Source: Sphingobacteriales bacterium
GTDB taxonomy: Bacteria > Bacteroidota > Bacteroidia > Chitinophagales > Chitinophagaceae
Direction of reading: 5' to 3'
Length of the DNA: 64,000 nucleotides
NCBI GenBank assembly: GCA_016708305.1
Contig: JADJGB010000008.1
Coordinates: 1,426,001-1,490,000 of the forward strand
Of the stretch, positions 17,583 through 26,487 are shown piece by piece. The stretch's first letter is position 1; every line of letters begins with the position of its first letter. The notes under the pieces were generated by a model. That model made no database searches, was not told where the DNA came from, and saw only the letters and a program-made list of their open reading frames with translations. Position numbers and translations under genes: made by a program.

Positions 17583-18105
17583 ATGAAGAAAATATTTTTG
17601 TTCTTGTTGACAATTCTTTTTACGCAGAACCTTTTTGCTCAAAACAATGAAATAAAAACAGGTAATCCTGCACCGGAAATTGCATTGCCTGCACCGGACG
17701 GGCAAATCATTACACTTTCTTCCCTAAAGGGCAAATTGGTATTGGTTGACTTTTGGGCCAGTTGGTGTCCACCTTGTGTAAAGGAGCAACCGGTGTTAAA
17801 GGCTTTGTATGAAAAGCAAAGTGAAAATGTAAAAGCGGGTAAATTTGAAATTCTGGGTGTATCCATTGACAAAAACAAAGAAAACTGGGAAAAGACGATT
17901 AAACGATTCAAAATCCCTTGGCCTCAGGTGAGCGACCTCAAATTTTGGAAAAGCCCGGGTTACAAGTGATTATGGTATAGAGGATTTACCATTTAATGTA
18001 ATTGTGGACGAGCAAGGTATTGTTATTGCAATAAATTTGCATGATAAAGAACTGGAGGACTTTATCAATAATTATTTAGATAAAGAGAATTTACAAATCC
18101 GGTAA
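17583..18105 (+). CDS. TlpA/ResA-like periplasmic thioredoxin (frameshifted)
   Basis: A signal peptide (to LFAQN) precedes an AhpC/TSA-TlpA fold: GNPAPEIALPAPDGQ, LVDFWASWCPPC with the redox CPPC motif, and the VSIDKNKENWEKTI insert typical of TlpA-like proteins. One extra G near 17960 breaks the frame. Removing it gives SPVTSDYGIEDLPFNVIVDE, restoring the cis-Pro loop region (LPFN) and an end at TAA 18103-18105. It likely reduces disulfides in the periplasm, for example for cytochrome c maturation. It lies 7 bp after the rhodanese-like gene. Confidence 0.82.
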
Positions 18106-18181
18106 GTCTATATTTTCGGAATATTGAATTGAAATTTTTTACCTACGACTAACAAGTCTCTTAATTATAATATCCGCCTCA

Positions 18182-18270
18182 TCACTCAGAATATTTATAC
18201 CCCACACCTCTAACCGAGTGAAAGTATTTTGGATTACGACTGTCTTTTTCAAAATATTATCTGAAACAGA
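18182..18270 (-). pseudogene. Remnant 3' end of an OmpR-type response-regulator gene
   Basis: The minus strand encodes YFEKDSRNPKYFHSVRG and VGYKYSE plus a stop, nearly identical to the last residues of the intact regulator at 19689-20390. Over these codons the DNA differs at about four places, three of them synonymous. Upstream the similarity stops abruptly near 18270 with an in-frame TAA, so no DNA-binding or receiver domain remains. The alpha/beta hydrolase gene lies between the remnant and the intact copy. Confidence 0.75.
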
Positions 18271-18402
18271 AGATACCTCTTACCAGGTAACTTATTTCAG
18301 ATTTATGTTTTTGAAAATAAAAGTTTTTTCATTTTTTGAAAATCAAATATCCTAAAATTAAGACTTAGCTGATGGATTTTCTTTGGTTGTATTAATCCTA
18401 TT

Positions 18403-18410
18403 ATATTTGT
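18403..18410 (+). promoter_or_regulatory. Candidate -7 box for the esterase lipoprotein
   Basis: TATATTTG with TTTG 16 bp upstream (18383-18386) is a somewhat short-spaced Bacteroidota promoter. It would give a leader of about 130 nt. Apart from this box and the regulator remnant I see nothing else in 18106-18543. Confidence 0.4.
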
Positions 18411-18543
18411 TTGGAAACAAGATGATTTCAAAGATGTTAGGATAATTTAAAAGCCAAATTTGGCGTAATTTTCGGGAAAATTATAAAACTTCTCAATTGT
18501 TTTAAACTTTCAACTGAAAATTTTATCCAAATCAGAAAAACTT

Positions 18544-19524
18544 ATGCGACACAAATTTATTATTCTGGCAATAATGTTCACAGCTCTTTCTTGTTCTAAA
18601 CAAATAGGTTCGTTTGATGTTACTAAAGACAATATATTCTTAAAAGATATCAAGGATGTTATTTATGGTTACAATACCGATTCCGGTGGGAAAATGATAC
18701 CTCTATTACTCGATATATATTTTCCTAATAACGCCACTACAAATAATAAATATCCCTTATTTGTTATGATACATGGCGGTGGCTATTTGGGTGGTGATAA
18801 GAAAGGAGCCGAAGATGTGTGCCAAATTATGGCTGATAGCGGTTTTATAGCTGCGAGTATTAACTATCGACTCGGGTGGAATAAAGGAACAAAAGGCTGT
18901 GTGGGAGATACGGCCAGTTTGTTGAGAGCAGTTTATCGCGGATTGCAAGACGGTAATGCAGCCCTGAGATTCCTAATGAGCAAAGCAAAAAATTTTGCCA
19001 TTGATGAAAACTGGGTTTTTATAGGTGGGGCTAGTGCCGGTAGCAACCTGGCCTTCAATACAACCTATCTTACACAACAGATTATTCAAAAAACAAATCC
19101 CAATCTAATACTAACTTTGGGAAACGTAAATAATGCAGGAAATAATGCAACCAACTCATTTGCAATAAAAGGGGTTTGCAATATGTGGGGCGGAATAACT
19201 GACTCTACCTATATAAATGAAATGAATGCAGTGCCAACCATTTCTTTTCACGGTATGAAGGATGGTGTGGTACCGTATGACAAAGGCACCTACCTTAATT
19301 GTCCAAACTACCCACCTCTAAATGGAACCATGACTGTACATCGACAACTGCTTCGATTCAACACTCCATCAATAGTTCATTTAAGTATCGAGGGCGATCA
19401 CGGACCTGATGAATTCTCTACTTCATTCCTCATGAGCAATACTGCCTGTTTTTTCAAAAAAATAATACAAGGAAAATCCATCAATAGCATGATTTTGACC
19501 GGATTGAAAAGTAGTTGTAAGTAG
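18544..19524 (+). CDS. Alpha/beta-hydrolase esterase lipoprotein
   Basis: A 326-residue protein with a lipoprotein signal (hydrophobic, then ALSC; Cys near residue 17). The alpha/beta-hydrolase core of the BD-FAE/carboxylesterase type has the oxyanion HGGGYLGG, the nucleophile elbow GGASAGSN with catalytic Ser, and a late acidic residue and His in SFHGMKDGVVPYD and EGDHGPDE. It probably hydrolyses short esters or decorated glycans at the cell surface or periplasm. The gene is intact. It is isolated between a degraded and an intact copy of a response-regulator 3' end, which may mark an old rearrangement. Confidence 0.82.
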   Translation: MRHKFIILAIMFTALSCSKQIGSFDVTKDNIFLKDIKDVIYGYNTDSGGKMIPLLLDIYFPNNATTNNKYPLFVMIHGGGYLGGDKKGAEDVCQIMADSGFIAASINYRLGWNKGTKGCVGDTASLLRAVYRGLQDGNAALRFLMSKAKNFAIDENWVFIGGASAGSNLAFNTTYLTQQIIQKTNPNLILTLGNVNNAGNNATNSFAIKGVCNMWGGITDSTYINEMNAVPTISFHGMKDGVVPYDKGTYLNCPNYPPLNGTMTVHRQLLRFNTPSIVHLSIEGDHGPDEFSTSFLMSNTACFFKKIIQGKSINSMILTGLKSSCK

Positions 19525-19688
19525 GGTTTTATCACTACAATGATTAGAAAAGAAAAAATAGGTATATTATCAAATCCGTTTTGTGAGTTAATCTTCAAAA
19601 AAAAAAGTGAAAAGAAACTTGGTAAAATAAAAGCAGAGACTATAATTTGAACTCAAATATCAAACGGGCAAAAATACAATTCAGTCAC

Positions 19689-20390
19689 TCACTCAGAATA
19701 TTTATACCCCACACCTCTCACGGAATGAAAGTAATTTGGATTACGACTGTCTTTTTCAAAATATTTTCTGAAGTTGAGAATAAAATTATCTATTGTTCGG
19801 GTAGTGGGATACACATTGTAGCCCCATACCGATTGCAGAATTTTTTCTCTTGGCACCACTTCGTTTTTATTTTCGATCAGCAGTTTAAGAAGCATGGCTT
19901 CTTTTTTGCTCAATTGAATTTTCCCGACATTTTTTGTTTGCGCCTCCTGCGCCTTAAAATCAATAATGTTGTCGCCAAAACGATAAGTATCGCCTAAAGT
20001 ATTTTTATCCTGTAGTTTTAGGTTCTTTTCTATCAGCTTTTGAATACGAAGCAATAACTCTTCAAGATTAAAAGGCTTGGTAAGGTAATCGTCTGCGCCT
20101 TTTTTGAGACCCAGAACAATATCACTCCTGGTATTTCTGGCGCTCAACATCAAAATAGGCACTTCATTATTGCTGATGCGTATTGTTTCTGCTACCGAAA
20201 TACCATCCACCTCCGGCAGCATAATATCCAGCACTATCAAATCAAAATACTCCTCCTTCACTGCTTTTAGCGCATGGGTGCCATCAAAGGCAGATGTTAC
20301 TTCATAGCCTTGCAACTCCAGATTGAGCTTCAACGATTCATGAAGGTTCTCCTCATCCTCCACCAATAAAATATTTGGTCGTTTATTCAC
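19689..20390 (-). CDS. OmpR/PhoB-family response regulator
   Basis: A 233-residue two-domain regulator. The receiver domain has the acidic pair EDEE, phosphoacceptor Asp in LIVLDIMLPEVDG, conserved Ser/Thr in MLSARN and Lys in YLTKPF. The winged-helix output domain contains SKKEAMLLKLLIENKNEVV and ends in the wing VRGVGYKYSE. The start is GTG 20388-20390, 2 bp after the kinase stop, so it is coupled to the kinase. It resembles the RprY-type regulators of Bacteroidota. Regulon unknown; the operon also carries gldH. Confidence 0.9.
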   Translation of the reverse strand: MNKRPNILLVEDEENLHESLKLNLELQGYEVTSAFDGTHALKAVKEEYFDLIVLDIMLPEVDGISVAETIRISNNEVPILMLSARNTRSDIVLGLKKGADDYLTKPFNLEELLLRIQKLIEKNLKLQDKNTLGDTYRFGDNIIDFKAQEAQTKNVGKIQLSKKEAMLLKLLIENKNEVVPREKILQSVWGYNVYPTTRTIDNFILNFRKYFEKDSRNPNYFHSVRGVGYKYSE

Positions 20391-20392
20391 TT

Positions 20393-21387
20393 TTAAACTT
20401 TAAAATTTACTTCAAAAATACTGCCCTTCGGCTTATTAGCCTTAACAATTATGTCTGCCCTATGTTCTGCAGCAATGAGGGCGCAAATATACAACCCCAG
20501 CCCGGTTCCTTGCTTTTTACGAGTGGGCTCATTCCCAATTCGATAAAACTTCTTAAAAATCATTTTTTTTTCGTTTTCGGGAATTCCGATTCCCTGATCC
20601 GCTACCTGCATAATTACTACACCATGCTTTTTTGCAAGCGTAATACTTATTGGGTTTTCTTTATCAGAATACTTCACTGCATTTTCAAGAAGGTTGTTGA
20701 TCAATAGCTGCAGTAGCAGCGGATCGCCTGAAATATCGGCATCGGGCTCAATGGCTTCTTCAAAAATCTGGCAGAATACCGGCTGCGAAATGCCGAAACC
20801 CTATCCTGAACAAGACTTGAAAAATCAAGCTCTTCACGGTTAAGCCGCTTCTTTTCATTTTCAAGCTGCGATGATACAAGAATATTGTTAGTCAAAAAAT
20901 CAAGCCTTTTGGTTTCATCCAATGTTGTGTTCATTAGTTTGTGCTGCTTTTCGGCTTCAAGCTGATATTTCAATAAGGTTTCCAGATTAAGTTTAGCCAC
21001 AGCAATAGGTGTTTTTAATTCGTGGGTTACCGCCATCATAAAATTCTGTTGTTGCAGTTGCATTCGAATTTGTTTTCTAATAGACCGATACACAAAAAAT
21101 GCTCCAATTAAAATCAGACCCAAAAACACAGCGCCTTCTCCCGTATATTTTACCCTGCCGCGAAGATAACTGTCTGTAGCCTGGTGCCTTTCAGTTTCAA
21201 AAGCAGCAGTGTTTTTTGATAACTTATACTCCAATGCGGTCTGAGTGAGCCTGATATTGTAAATCTGCTTGTTTTGGGTTTCCAGAGAAATATACCACCA
21301 GATTAAAGCCGCCACTATATAAAGCAAAAGCAACCAAAAAACAACAGTAGCTTTGATTAAACGCCTTTTATACTTTGAATCTATCAT
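20393..21387 (-). CDS. Membrane sensor histidine kinase (frameshifted)
   Basis: Two membrane helices (VVFWLLLLYIVAALIWWYI and VFLGLILIGAFFVY) flank a short periplasmic region. The HisKA dimerisation domain with phospho-acceptor His in MAVTHELKTPIAVAKL follows, then HATPase_c with the N-box NLLENAVKYS, G1 ADQGIGIPE and G2 GTGLGLYI. A single shift near 20770 separates HisKA from the ATPase domain. All boxes are present, so I treat it as an error. It overlaps gldH by ATGA (21384-21387) and precedes the regulator by 2 bp. The RprX-like architecture suggests envelope sensing. Confidence 0.86.
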
Positions 21388-21857
21388 AATGGCTCATTTG
21401 ATTTGCTGATGGCCACGCCGATATTCAAAATAAATGGCAAAGGATTTTCATTCATCTCATGCCTGAAAAGGAAACGCAACTTTCCGGCTTTCAAAAACAC
21501 CGGATTATTAATCTTAACCCTATGGTCGTATAAATCATCTATATTAACACCACTCCAGTTGCCATCACTTTTTGTAAGCGGTAATGTCAAATCCATATTT
21601 CCCAATTGTTTCCCTGCGGTATCCTGAATGGAAAGTTGGGTAATCAAATGAGTAAAGGGAAATTTTTGGCTATGCCTAACTAAGATATACAAATCATACA
21701 AGGCGCTGTCTTTAACATCCAGTTCTACAATGGCGCTTTGGGTCTTTACCCAGGCATGTTGTGGTATGTTTGCTGCTTTTTCCATTACCTCTACTTCATT
21801 GCAGGATGCCATAAATATTAAAATAATCCACAATAATATGCTCGCAATAATTTTCAA
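21384..21857 (-). CDS. gldH: Gliding-motility lipoprotein GldH
   Basis: A 157-residue lipoprotein (signal ending IFMASC, Cys near residue 19). The body fits GldH: an early ANIPQHAWVK segment, a beta-rich LYDLYILVRHSQKFPFTHL block, and a late LRFLFRHEMNENPL block. GldH is one of the core lipoproteins required for gliding and type IX secretion-associated motility in Bacteroidota, although the gene also occurs in non-gliding members. Here it heads a gldH-kinase-regulator unit with overlapping stop and start, which is unusual context worth noting. Confidence 0.75.
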   Translation of the reverse strand: MKIIASILLWIILIFMASCNEVEVMEKAANIPQHAWVKTQSAIVELDVKDSALYDLYILVRHSQKFPFTHLITQLSIQDTAGKQLGNMDLTLPLTKSDGNWSGVNIDDLYDHRVKINNPVFLKAGKLRFLFRHEMNENPLPFILNIGVAISKSNEPL

Positions 21858-21991
21858 TTCTTATTCTTTATTGCAAATGTAAGATGAAGGCAACTATTCT
21901 GTCTCTGAATTGTAAACCAATAGATGCTGATTTTATGTGATAAATCATGTTTTTGGCCGGTATTGGTGAGTAATTGGTTGATATATTCGTA

Positions 21992-21999
21992 TAACTTTG
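21992..21999 (+). promoter_or_regulatory. Candidate -7 box for the B12-binding protein
   Basis: TAACTTTG followed by C matches TAnnTTTG, 17 bp upstream of ATG 22017, implying a very short leader. Confidence 0.5.
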
Positions 22000-22016
22000 C
22001 AAATAAATTATCATTT

Positions 22017-22424
22017 ATGGACAGACCCATAAGAGTTTTAATTTCAAAGGTCGGTTTAGACGGCCATGACAGAGGCGCTAAGGTAATAGCCACCGCTTTG
22101 CGCGATGCGGGTATGGAAGTGATATACACCGGCCTGCGCCAAACTCCCGAAATGGTAGTAAATGCAGCCTTGCAGGAAGATGTGGATGTGATAGGCATCA
22201 GCATTTTGAGCGGCGCTCACATGACCGTTTTTCCCAAAGTGATAAACCTGATGAAGGAAAAAGAAATGAATGATGTGCTGCTCATTGGCGGCGGCATCAT
22301 ACCCGATGATGATGCTGCCTCATTAATAAATATGGGCGTGGGTAAAATTTTTATCCCCGGCACCAATACCCACGATATAGACACTTATATCGGAAATTGG
22401 GTGAGCAAAAACCGAAAGTTTTAA
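22017..22424 (+). CDS. Stand-alone cobalamin-binding domain (methylmalonyl-CoA mutase C-terminal type)
   Basis: A 135-residue protein consisting only of a B12-binding Rossmann domain. The cobalamin His motif DGHDRG lies in KVGLDGHDRGAKV, with the supporting SILSGAHM and GGGIIPDDDA loops as in the C-terminal domain of methylmalonyl-CoA mutase large subunits. No mutase catalytic domain is nearby in this window. Family members can be the small subunit of split acyl-CoA mutases (for example isobutyryl- or ethylmalonyl-CoA mutase). Start ATG 22017 is preferred to an upstream start because the domain begins there. The partner is not visible. Confidence 0.85.
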   Translation: MDRPIRVLISKVGLDGHDRGAKVIATALRDAGMEVIYTGLRQTPEMVVNAALQEDVDVIGISILSGAHMTVFPKVINLMKEKEMNDVLLIGGGIIPDDDAASLINMGVGKIFIPGTNTHDIDTYIGNWVSKNRKF

Positions 22425-23023
22425 ATATTGGGAAACGAAGACGCTTTCTTTTTGAATAAATACGAATCGCCACAATAGAAATCACACAAATGGCTAAATT
22501 GATACCATTGTGAAAATTGAAAAGTTTATCAATTGTAATATAAATAATCCCCGATAACACATACAGTTGCATACAACTCGCCCCTGCGTAACAACATGGG
22601 GGGTAATCCACAAAAAATATCGGCAATCAGGCCGCCAAATGTGGCAGTAATCACCCCCATCACCAATGCATAAAGATCATTGGAGCCATTTAGCTTTGCC
22701 ACTTCTATACCGGCAGCCGTAAATAGCCCCAGCCCCACTGCATCCGTAAAAAATATAGTACGTCTGAAATTATTTACCCGGTCTTTTACCAAAAATGTAA
22801 TAATAGCGCCTGCAAATACCAGGCTGAAAGCAAAATTGTCATTGAACCAAACAAGTCTCTGTGAGTTGAGCAACAAATCCCTCAAAGTACCGCCGCCATA
22901 AGCCGAAACAAACGCAACTACAAAACCACCAAAAATATCCAACTTGGCTCCACGTGCTTTAAATGCCCCTGCCAAAGCAAAGACAAAAATTCCGGTATAT
23001 GTAATAATATCGAGTACCGTCAT
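22421..23023 (-). CDS. TRIC/UPF0126 family cation channel (frameshifted end)
   Basis: About 200 residues with seven predicted membrane segments and the duplicated UPF0126 motif. The first repeat has FALAGAFKARGAKLDIFG with AYGGGTLRDLL, and the second has FTDAVGLGLFTAAG with VITATFGGLIADIFCG. This family forms trimeric K+-permeable channels. A shift near 22570 moves the last helix (LAICVISIVAIRIY) to another frame; rejoining gives a normal length. The exact stop is uncertain, perhaps TAA at 22421-22423, which would slightly overlap the convergent B12-domain gene. Confidence 0.8.
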
Positions 23024-23138
23024 AAATCAGTGCAAAAGTAAAGCGAAAGAATGAGTATTTCTTAATGATTTTTAAACCATTATTTCGTTTTTATATTTGG
23101 AATGTATTTATTAATTTATTAAATTACATCCAAAATTT

Positions 23139-23936
23139 ATGTATTATGAAAAAATTACCCCCACACACACAAATTTTCTCCCACAACGAGAATTAAGAAC
23201 AAACAAGTTTAAATTCTTCAAGATTGTTCTTTTTTTTATTTTTCTTTCTGGGTCTTGTATAAAAGATGGGAACAAGGAATTAAATTTAGCTTCTCAAAAA
23301 ATTAATGAACTTCTTAATTCTAAAACCTTAAAAAACCATCTTTTTTTATTAAGAATTACGGTGAAATAGATTATCCATTGATTAAATATCAGAATTTCAA
23401 ATTTAATAGTAAGGAAAACATAGACGTATTTTCAATTCCTTAATAAAAGAAGGCAAAACAATTGGTAGAATTGAAACTGTTGATTTAGGGAAGGAAGGAT
23501 TTTACCTAATAACGATAGATATGCCATGAATTTCTTATATTTTGACAATTTTGATTTTAAAAATTTTACTGGGAAAATAGCAATGTTTGACTTGAATTAT
23601 GATAATTTTAATCACACTAAAATAAGTTTTATCAAATCTCAACTAAAATCAATCTTATCTACAGGCTTGAATGAGGCTCTTAGCATAAAATATAATTATT
23701 TAGACAAGGGGCCTGAACGGAAAATTAATCAAACATCGAAAATAAGGTCGGTTTACTCAGTATGTGATGAAGATAAGAATAAAAATATCTCTTATTCAGA
23801 GTGCTACAGATGTATAGGTAACGCTATAGCTCAAAATGAGTTTTCTACAATTTTGTGCGATGTGCCTTCACCTGCTTCTTCAATATGTTGGTCAAGTAGA
23901 GTAATTTCATGTTTATACGTTTCGGCGAAATATTAA
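23139..23936 (+). CDS. Hypothetical lipoprotein (frameshifted, no family recognised)
   Basis: The first part (from 23139) has a hydrophobic segment with FLSGSC that could be a lipoprotein signal. It is followed by KDGNKELNLASQKINELLNS. Frame breaks near 23370 and 23440-23525 lead to a second part with YFDNFDFKNFTGKIAMF and a Cys-rich end (SVCDEDKN, SECYRCIGNA, LCDVPSPAS, ICWSS). I recognise no domain. The six clustered C-terminal Cys suggest disulfides or metal binding outside the cytoplasm. The DNA is clearly more AT-rich than its neighbours, suggesting an accessory gene. Whether the pieces form one gene is inferred from spacing and orientation. Confidence 0.45.
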
Positions 23937-23957
23937 TAATTATTAAAACATCAAATA

Positions 23958-24167
23958 ATGGATACTTATAGCATCATTATTATTGCAACGGCTGTTTTAA
24001 TGTTTGTTGTTGCAATCTTCACAATTGTTGATATAGCAAGAAATGATCAATATTCAAGCAGAATTAAATTAAATTTAATTTTTCTAACGATTTTGATCCC
24101 TTTTATTGGAGCTATTATCTATTTCTTTTACCTTAAAAAAAATACTCATTCACAAAAGGTCTCTTGA
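23958..24167 (+). CDS. Small two-helix membrane protein (PLDc_N-like)
   Basis: A 69-residue protein with helix 1 (IIIIATAVLMFVVAIFTIV), a short polar loop with DIARNDQYSSRIKLN, and helix 2 (FLTILIPFIGAIIYFFYL). It ends in a Lys-rich tail. The helix-DIxRxx-helix-P-x-I-G-x-I-Y-x-F pattern resembles the phospholipase D N-terminal membrane module (PLDc_N), which also occurs as a free small protein. No function can be assigned. It follows the hypothetical lipoprotein by 21 bp and may share its transcript. Confidence 0.6.
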   Translation: MDTYSIIIIATAVLMFVVAIFTIVDIARNDQYSSRIKLNLIFLTILIPFIGAIIYFFYLKKNTHSQKVS

Positions 24168-24401
24168 TTTTTTTACCATTGAAATCATATCATAGGTTCA
24201 ATTCTTAAACCTTTGATATGATTTCATCGAATTAAGTAGTGCACTCAAAGCTTTTACCTGAAATCTATCATTTTTCACATAAATATTGCTTCAATTAAAT
24301 TAGTTTAATTAAAAGCTTTTTTATAGAATTAAAAGTCTTTCTTAGTCATTAAAAAACTCACCCCGTCTCAAACAAATCAGTATTTTCAAATAAATTTTAT
24401 G

Positions 24402-24409
24402 TACGTTTG
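24402..24409 (+). promoter_or_regulatory. Candidate -7 box for the crotonase gene
   Basis: TACGTTTG matches TAnnTTTG, 15 bp before ATG 24425, implying a leader of about 10 nt. Confidence 0.5.
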
Positions 24410-24424
24410 TGAAAACAGAACGCC

Positions 24425-25201
24425 ATGATTTTTGATACTATTTTATTCGACATTGAAGATAATACAGCCATTATTACCATCAACAGACCGGATAAACTCA
24501 ATGCACTAAATACCACTGTTGTTGAAGAATTAAGAAAGGCAATAAAGGAAATTATTAAGAACCCCGAAATCAAATCGGCCATCATCACCGGAAGTGGCGA
24601 AAAAGCCTTTGTAGCCGGAGCCGATATTGCCGGTTTCAAAAATATGGATGCCGTATCGGCACATGAACTTTCCAGAAAAGGCCAGGCGCTTTTTGACAGG
24701 ATAGAAAACAGCCCAAAACCTATTGTTGCCGCTGTAAATGGTTTTGCATTAGGAGGAGGTTGCGAACTGGCTATGGCCTGCCATTTCAGGCTGGCGAGTT
24801 CCAACGCCAAATTTGGGCAACCGGAAGTAAATTTGGGATTAATTCCCGGTTATGGCGGCACCCAACGATTAACTCAATTAATTGGTAAAGGAAGAGCTTT
24901 GGAAATGATGCTTACAGGCAATATGATTGACGCAGTTACCGCTTTCAACTACGGACTGGTGAACCATGTTGTGGGATCGGCCGAATTATTGCTGAAAGCA
25001 AAATCTATCTTGAGCATTATCAATACAAAGGCTCCATTAGCCATTGCAGGGTGCATTGAGGCAGCCCAGCTTACTTATGAAGGAAAAAAGAGGCTACGAA
25101 AAGGAAGCTGAGATTTTTGCAAACTCATTGTTTCAAAAGATGCAAAGGAAGGGATTGATGCCTTTTTGGAAAAGAGAAATGCAACTTTCAGGGGAAATTA
25201 A
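24425..25201 (+). CDS. Enoyl-CoA hydratase/isomerase (crotonase) family protein (frameshifted)
   Basis: Residues 1-225 show the crotonase fold with NRPDKLNALN, the oxyanion-hole segments KAFVAGADIAGF and VNGFALGGGCELAMACH, and catalytic Glu residues in FGQPEVNLGLIPGYGGTQRL. This pattern (Glu in both positions) fits a true hydratase that adds water to trans-2-enoyl-CoA in beta-oxidation. Shifts near 25100 and 25140 separate the last 35 residues; correction gives KEAEIFANSLF and DAFLEKRNATFRGN with TAA 25199-25201. It lies with acyl-CoA dehydrogenase and B12-domain genes, consistent with fatty or branched-chain acid catabolism. Confidence 0.88.
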
Positions 25202-25210
25202 TACAAACAA

Positions 25211-25880
25211 ATGCTGCAAAAATCAACACTTGAATTTTTTAACTCAACTTAGGACAAACAATAATAAAACCTGGTTTGATGCCCATCGTGAAGAATATCA
25301 GAACGCCAGAGCAGATTTTGCCAATTTTATTGACAATACAATCACCGAAGTCAGCAAAAACGACCACAGCATACAGCATCTGAAATCAAAGGACTGCATG
25401 TTCAGAATAAACAGGGACATTCGGTTCTCAAAGAATAAAGAACCGTATAAAACTAATTTTGGCGCTTTCCTTGCCGCCGGTGGCAAAAAATCACCGCTTG
25501 CAGGGTATTATTTTCATCTGGAACCGAGTCTCAGTTTTGCAGGTGGCGGCTTGTGGATGCCACAGGCAGCACAACTGAATAAAGTGAGACAAGAGATTGA
25601 TTACAATTTTGCAGATTTCAAAAAAATCATCAAAAACAAACCCTTTAAAGAAATTTATGGTGAGTTAACTGCCGAAAACGGACAAGAACTTACCAGAGTT
25701 CCCAAGGGCTACGAAGCGAACAATCCGGCAGCCGAGTATCTGAAATTTAAAAGTTTTGTGGTAATGAAAGGTATTTCTGATGCAGAATTAACTTCAGAAA
25801 ACCTGACTAAAAATATTTTAATAGCATTTTATACACTGCAACCGCTTATTTATTTTCTTAATGAAGGTATTAATTCCTGA
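25211..25880 (+). CDS. DUF2461 family protein (one frameshift)
   Basis: ATG 25211 begins MLQKSTLEF. Dropping one T from the T-run near 25240 continues LTQLRTNNNKTWFDAHREEY, the N-terminal signature of DUF2461/TIGR02453 proteins. Other conserved parts are CMFRINRDIRFSKNKEPYK, FGAFLAAGGK, GYYFHLEPS and GGGLWMPQ. The family has about 220 residues and no established biochemical function. It starts 9 bp after the crotonase stop, so the two are probably cotranscribed. The gene is otherwise complete. Confidence 0.82.
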
Positions 25881-26028
25881 TCTTTCAAAGGAAATTCTCT
25901 CTTAATATCAACAATTTATAAAGTAAAACATTTGTTTTTGGCATTGATGCAACTTAAATATTTAATAGAGCATCACTTGAAATTATGATATCATCAAAAT
26001 AACCTGTTGTTTTACAGAATTTTATAGT

Positions 26029-26036
26029 TAAATTTG
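26029..26036 (+). promoter_or_regulatory. Candidate -7 box for the cytochrome gene
   Basis: TAAATTTG matches TAnnTTTG, 13 bp before ATG 26050. Confidence 0.45.
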
Positions 26037-26049
26037 AAACACTAAATTC

Positions 26050-26442
26050 ATGATCATGCCTTACAAAAAATCAATTTTAGTATTACTTGTAATCGTTTCA
26101 TTTATTGCTGTCGGTTCGGCAAATGGTTTTTTGAATAAAGCAAAAAACCTGAAGGTGCTACCAAAAAACATTTCGGATGAAGCGCTGGACAGCATCATGC
26201 AATCTTACAATGTGGCGCTGGGTGTGGAGTGTAGTTTTTGCCATGTAGTAAAAGATGACATGCCTGATTACGCCTCTGATGAAAATCCTGCAAAGGATGT
26301 AGCCCGCAAAATGATTGCTATGACAATTGATATTAATAAAAAGTATTTCAATACCGATCCCAAAATTCACCCTGCATATTTAAATACGGTAAGGTGCTTC
26401 ACCTGCCATAAGGGTGATGCCTATCCGCAGGGACAGGAATAA
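26050..26442 (+). CDS. Periplasmic c-type cytochrome with two heme motifs
   Basis: A 130-residue protein with an N-terminal signal or anchor helix (SILVLLVIVSFIAVGSA) and two CxxCH heme-attachment sites, CSFCH near residue 59 and CFTCH near residue 118. Between them lie KDVARKMIAMTIDINKKYF and related segments that match small Bacteroidota cytochromes related to the photosynthetic-reaction-centre cytochrome c subunit family. The conserved Met in ARKMIAMT is a candidate axial ligand. It is likely an electron carrier in the periplasm. An alternative ATG at 26056 would shorten it by two residues. Confidence 0.82.
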   Translation: MIMPYKKSILVLLVIVSFIAVGSANGFLNKAKNLKVLPKNISDEALDSIMQSYNVALGVECSFCHVVKDDMPDYASDENPAKDVARKMIAMTIDINKKYFNTDPKIHPAYLNTVRCFTCHKGDAYPQGQE

Positions 26443-26487
26443 AAAGTTGCTGCGCAGCAACTTTTATAATTTTTTTTCTATACTAAA

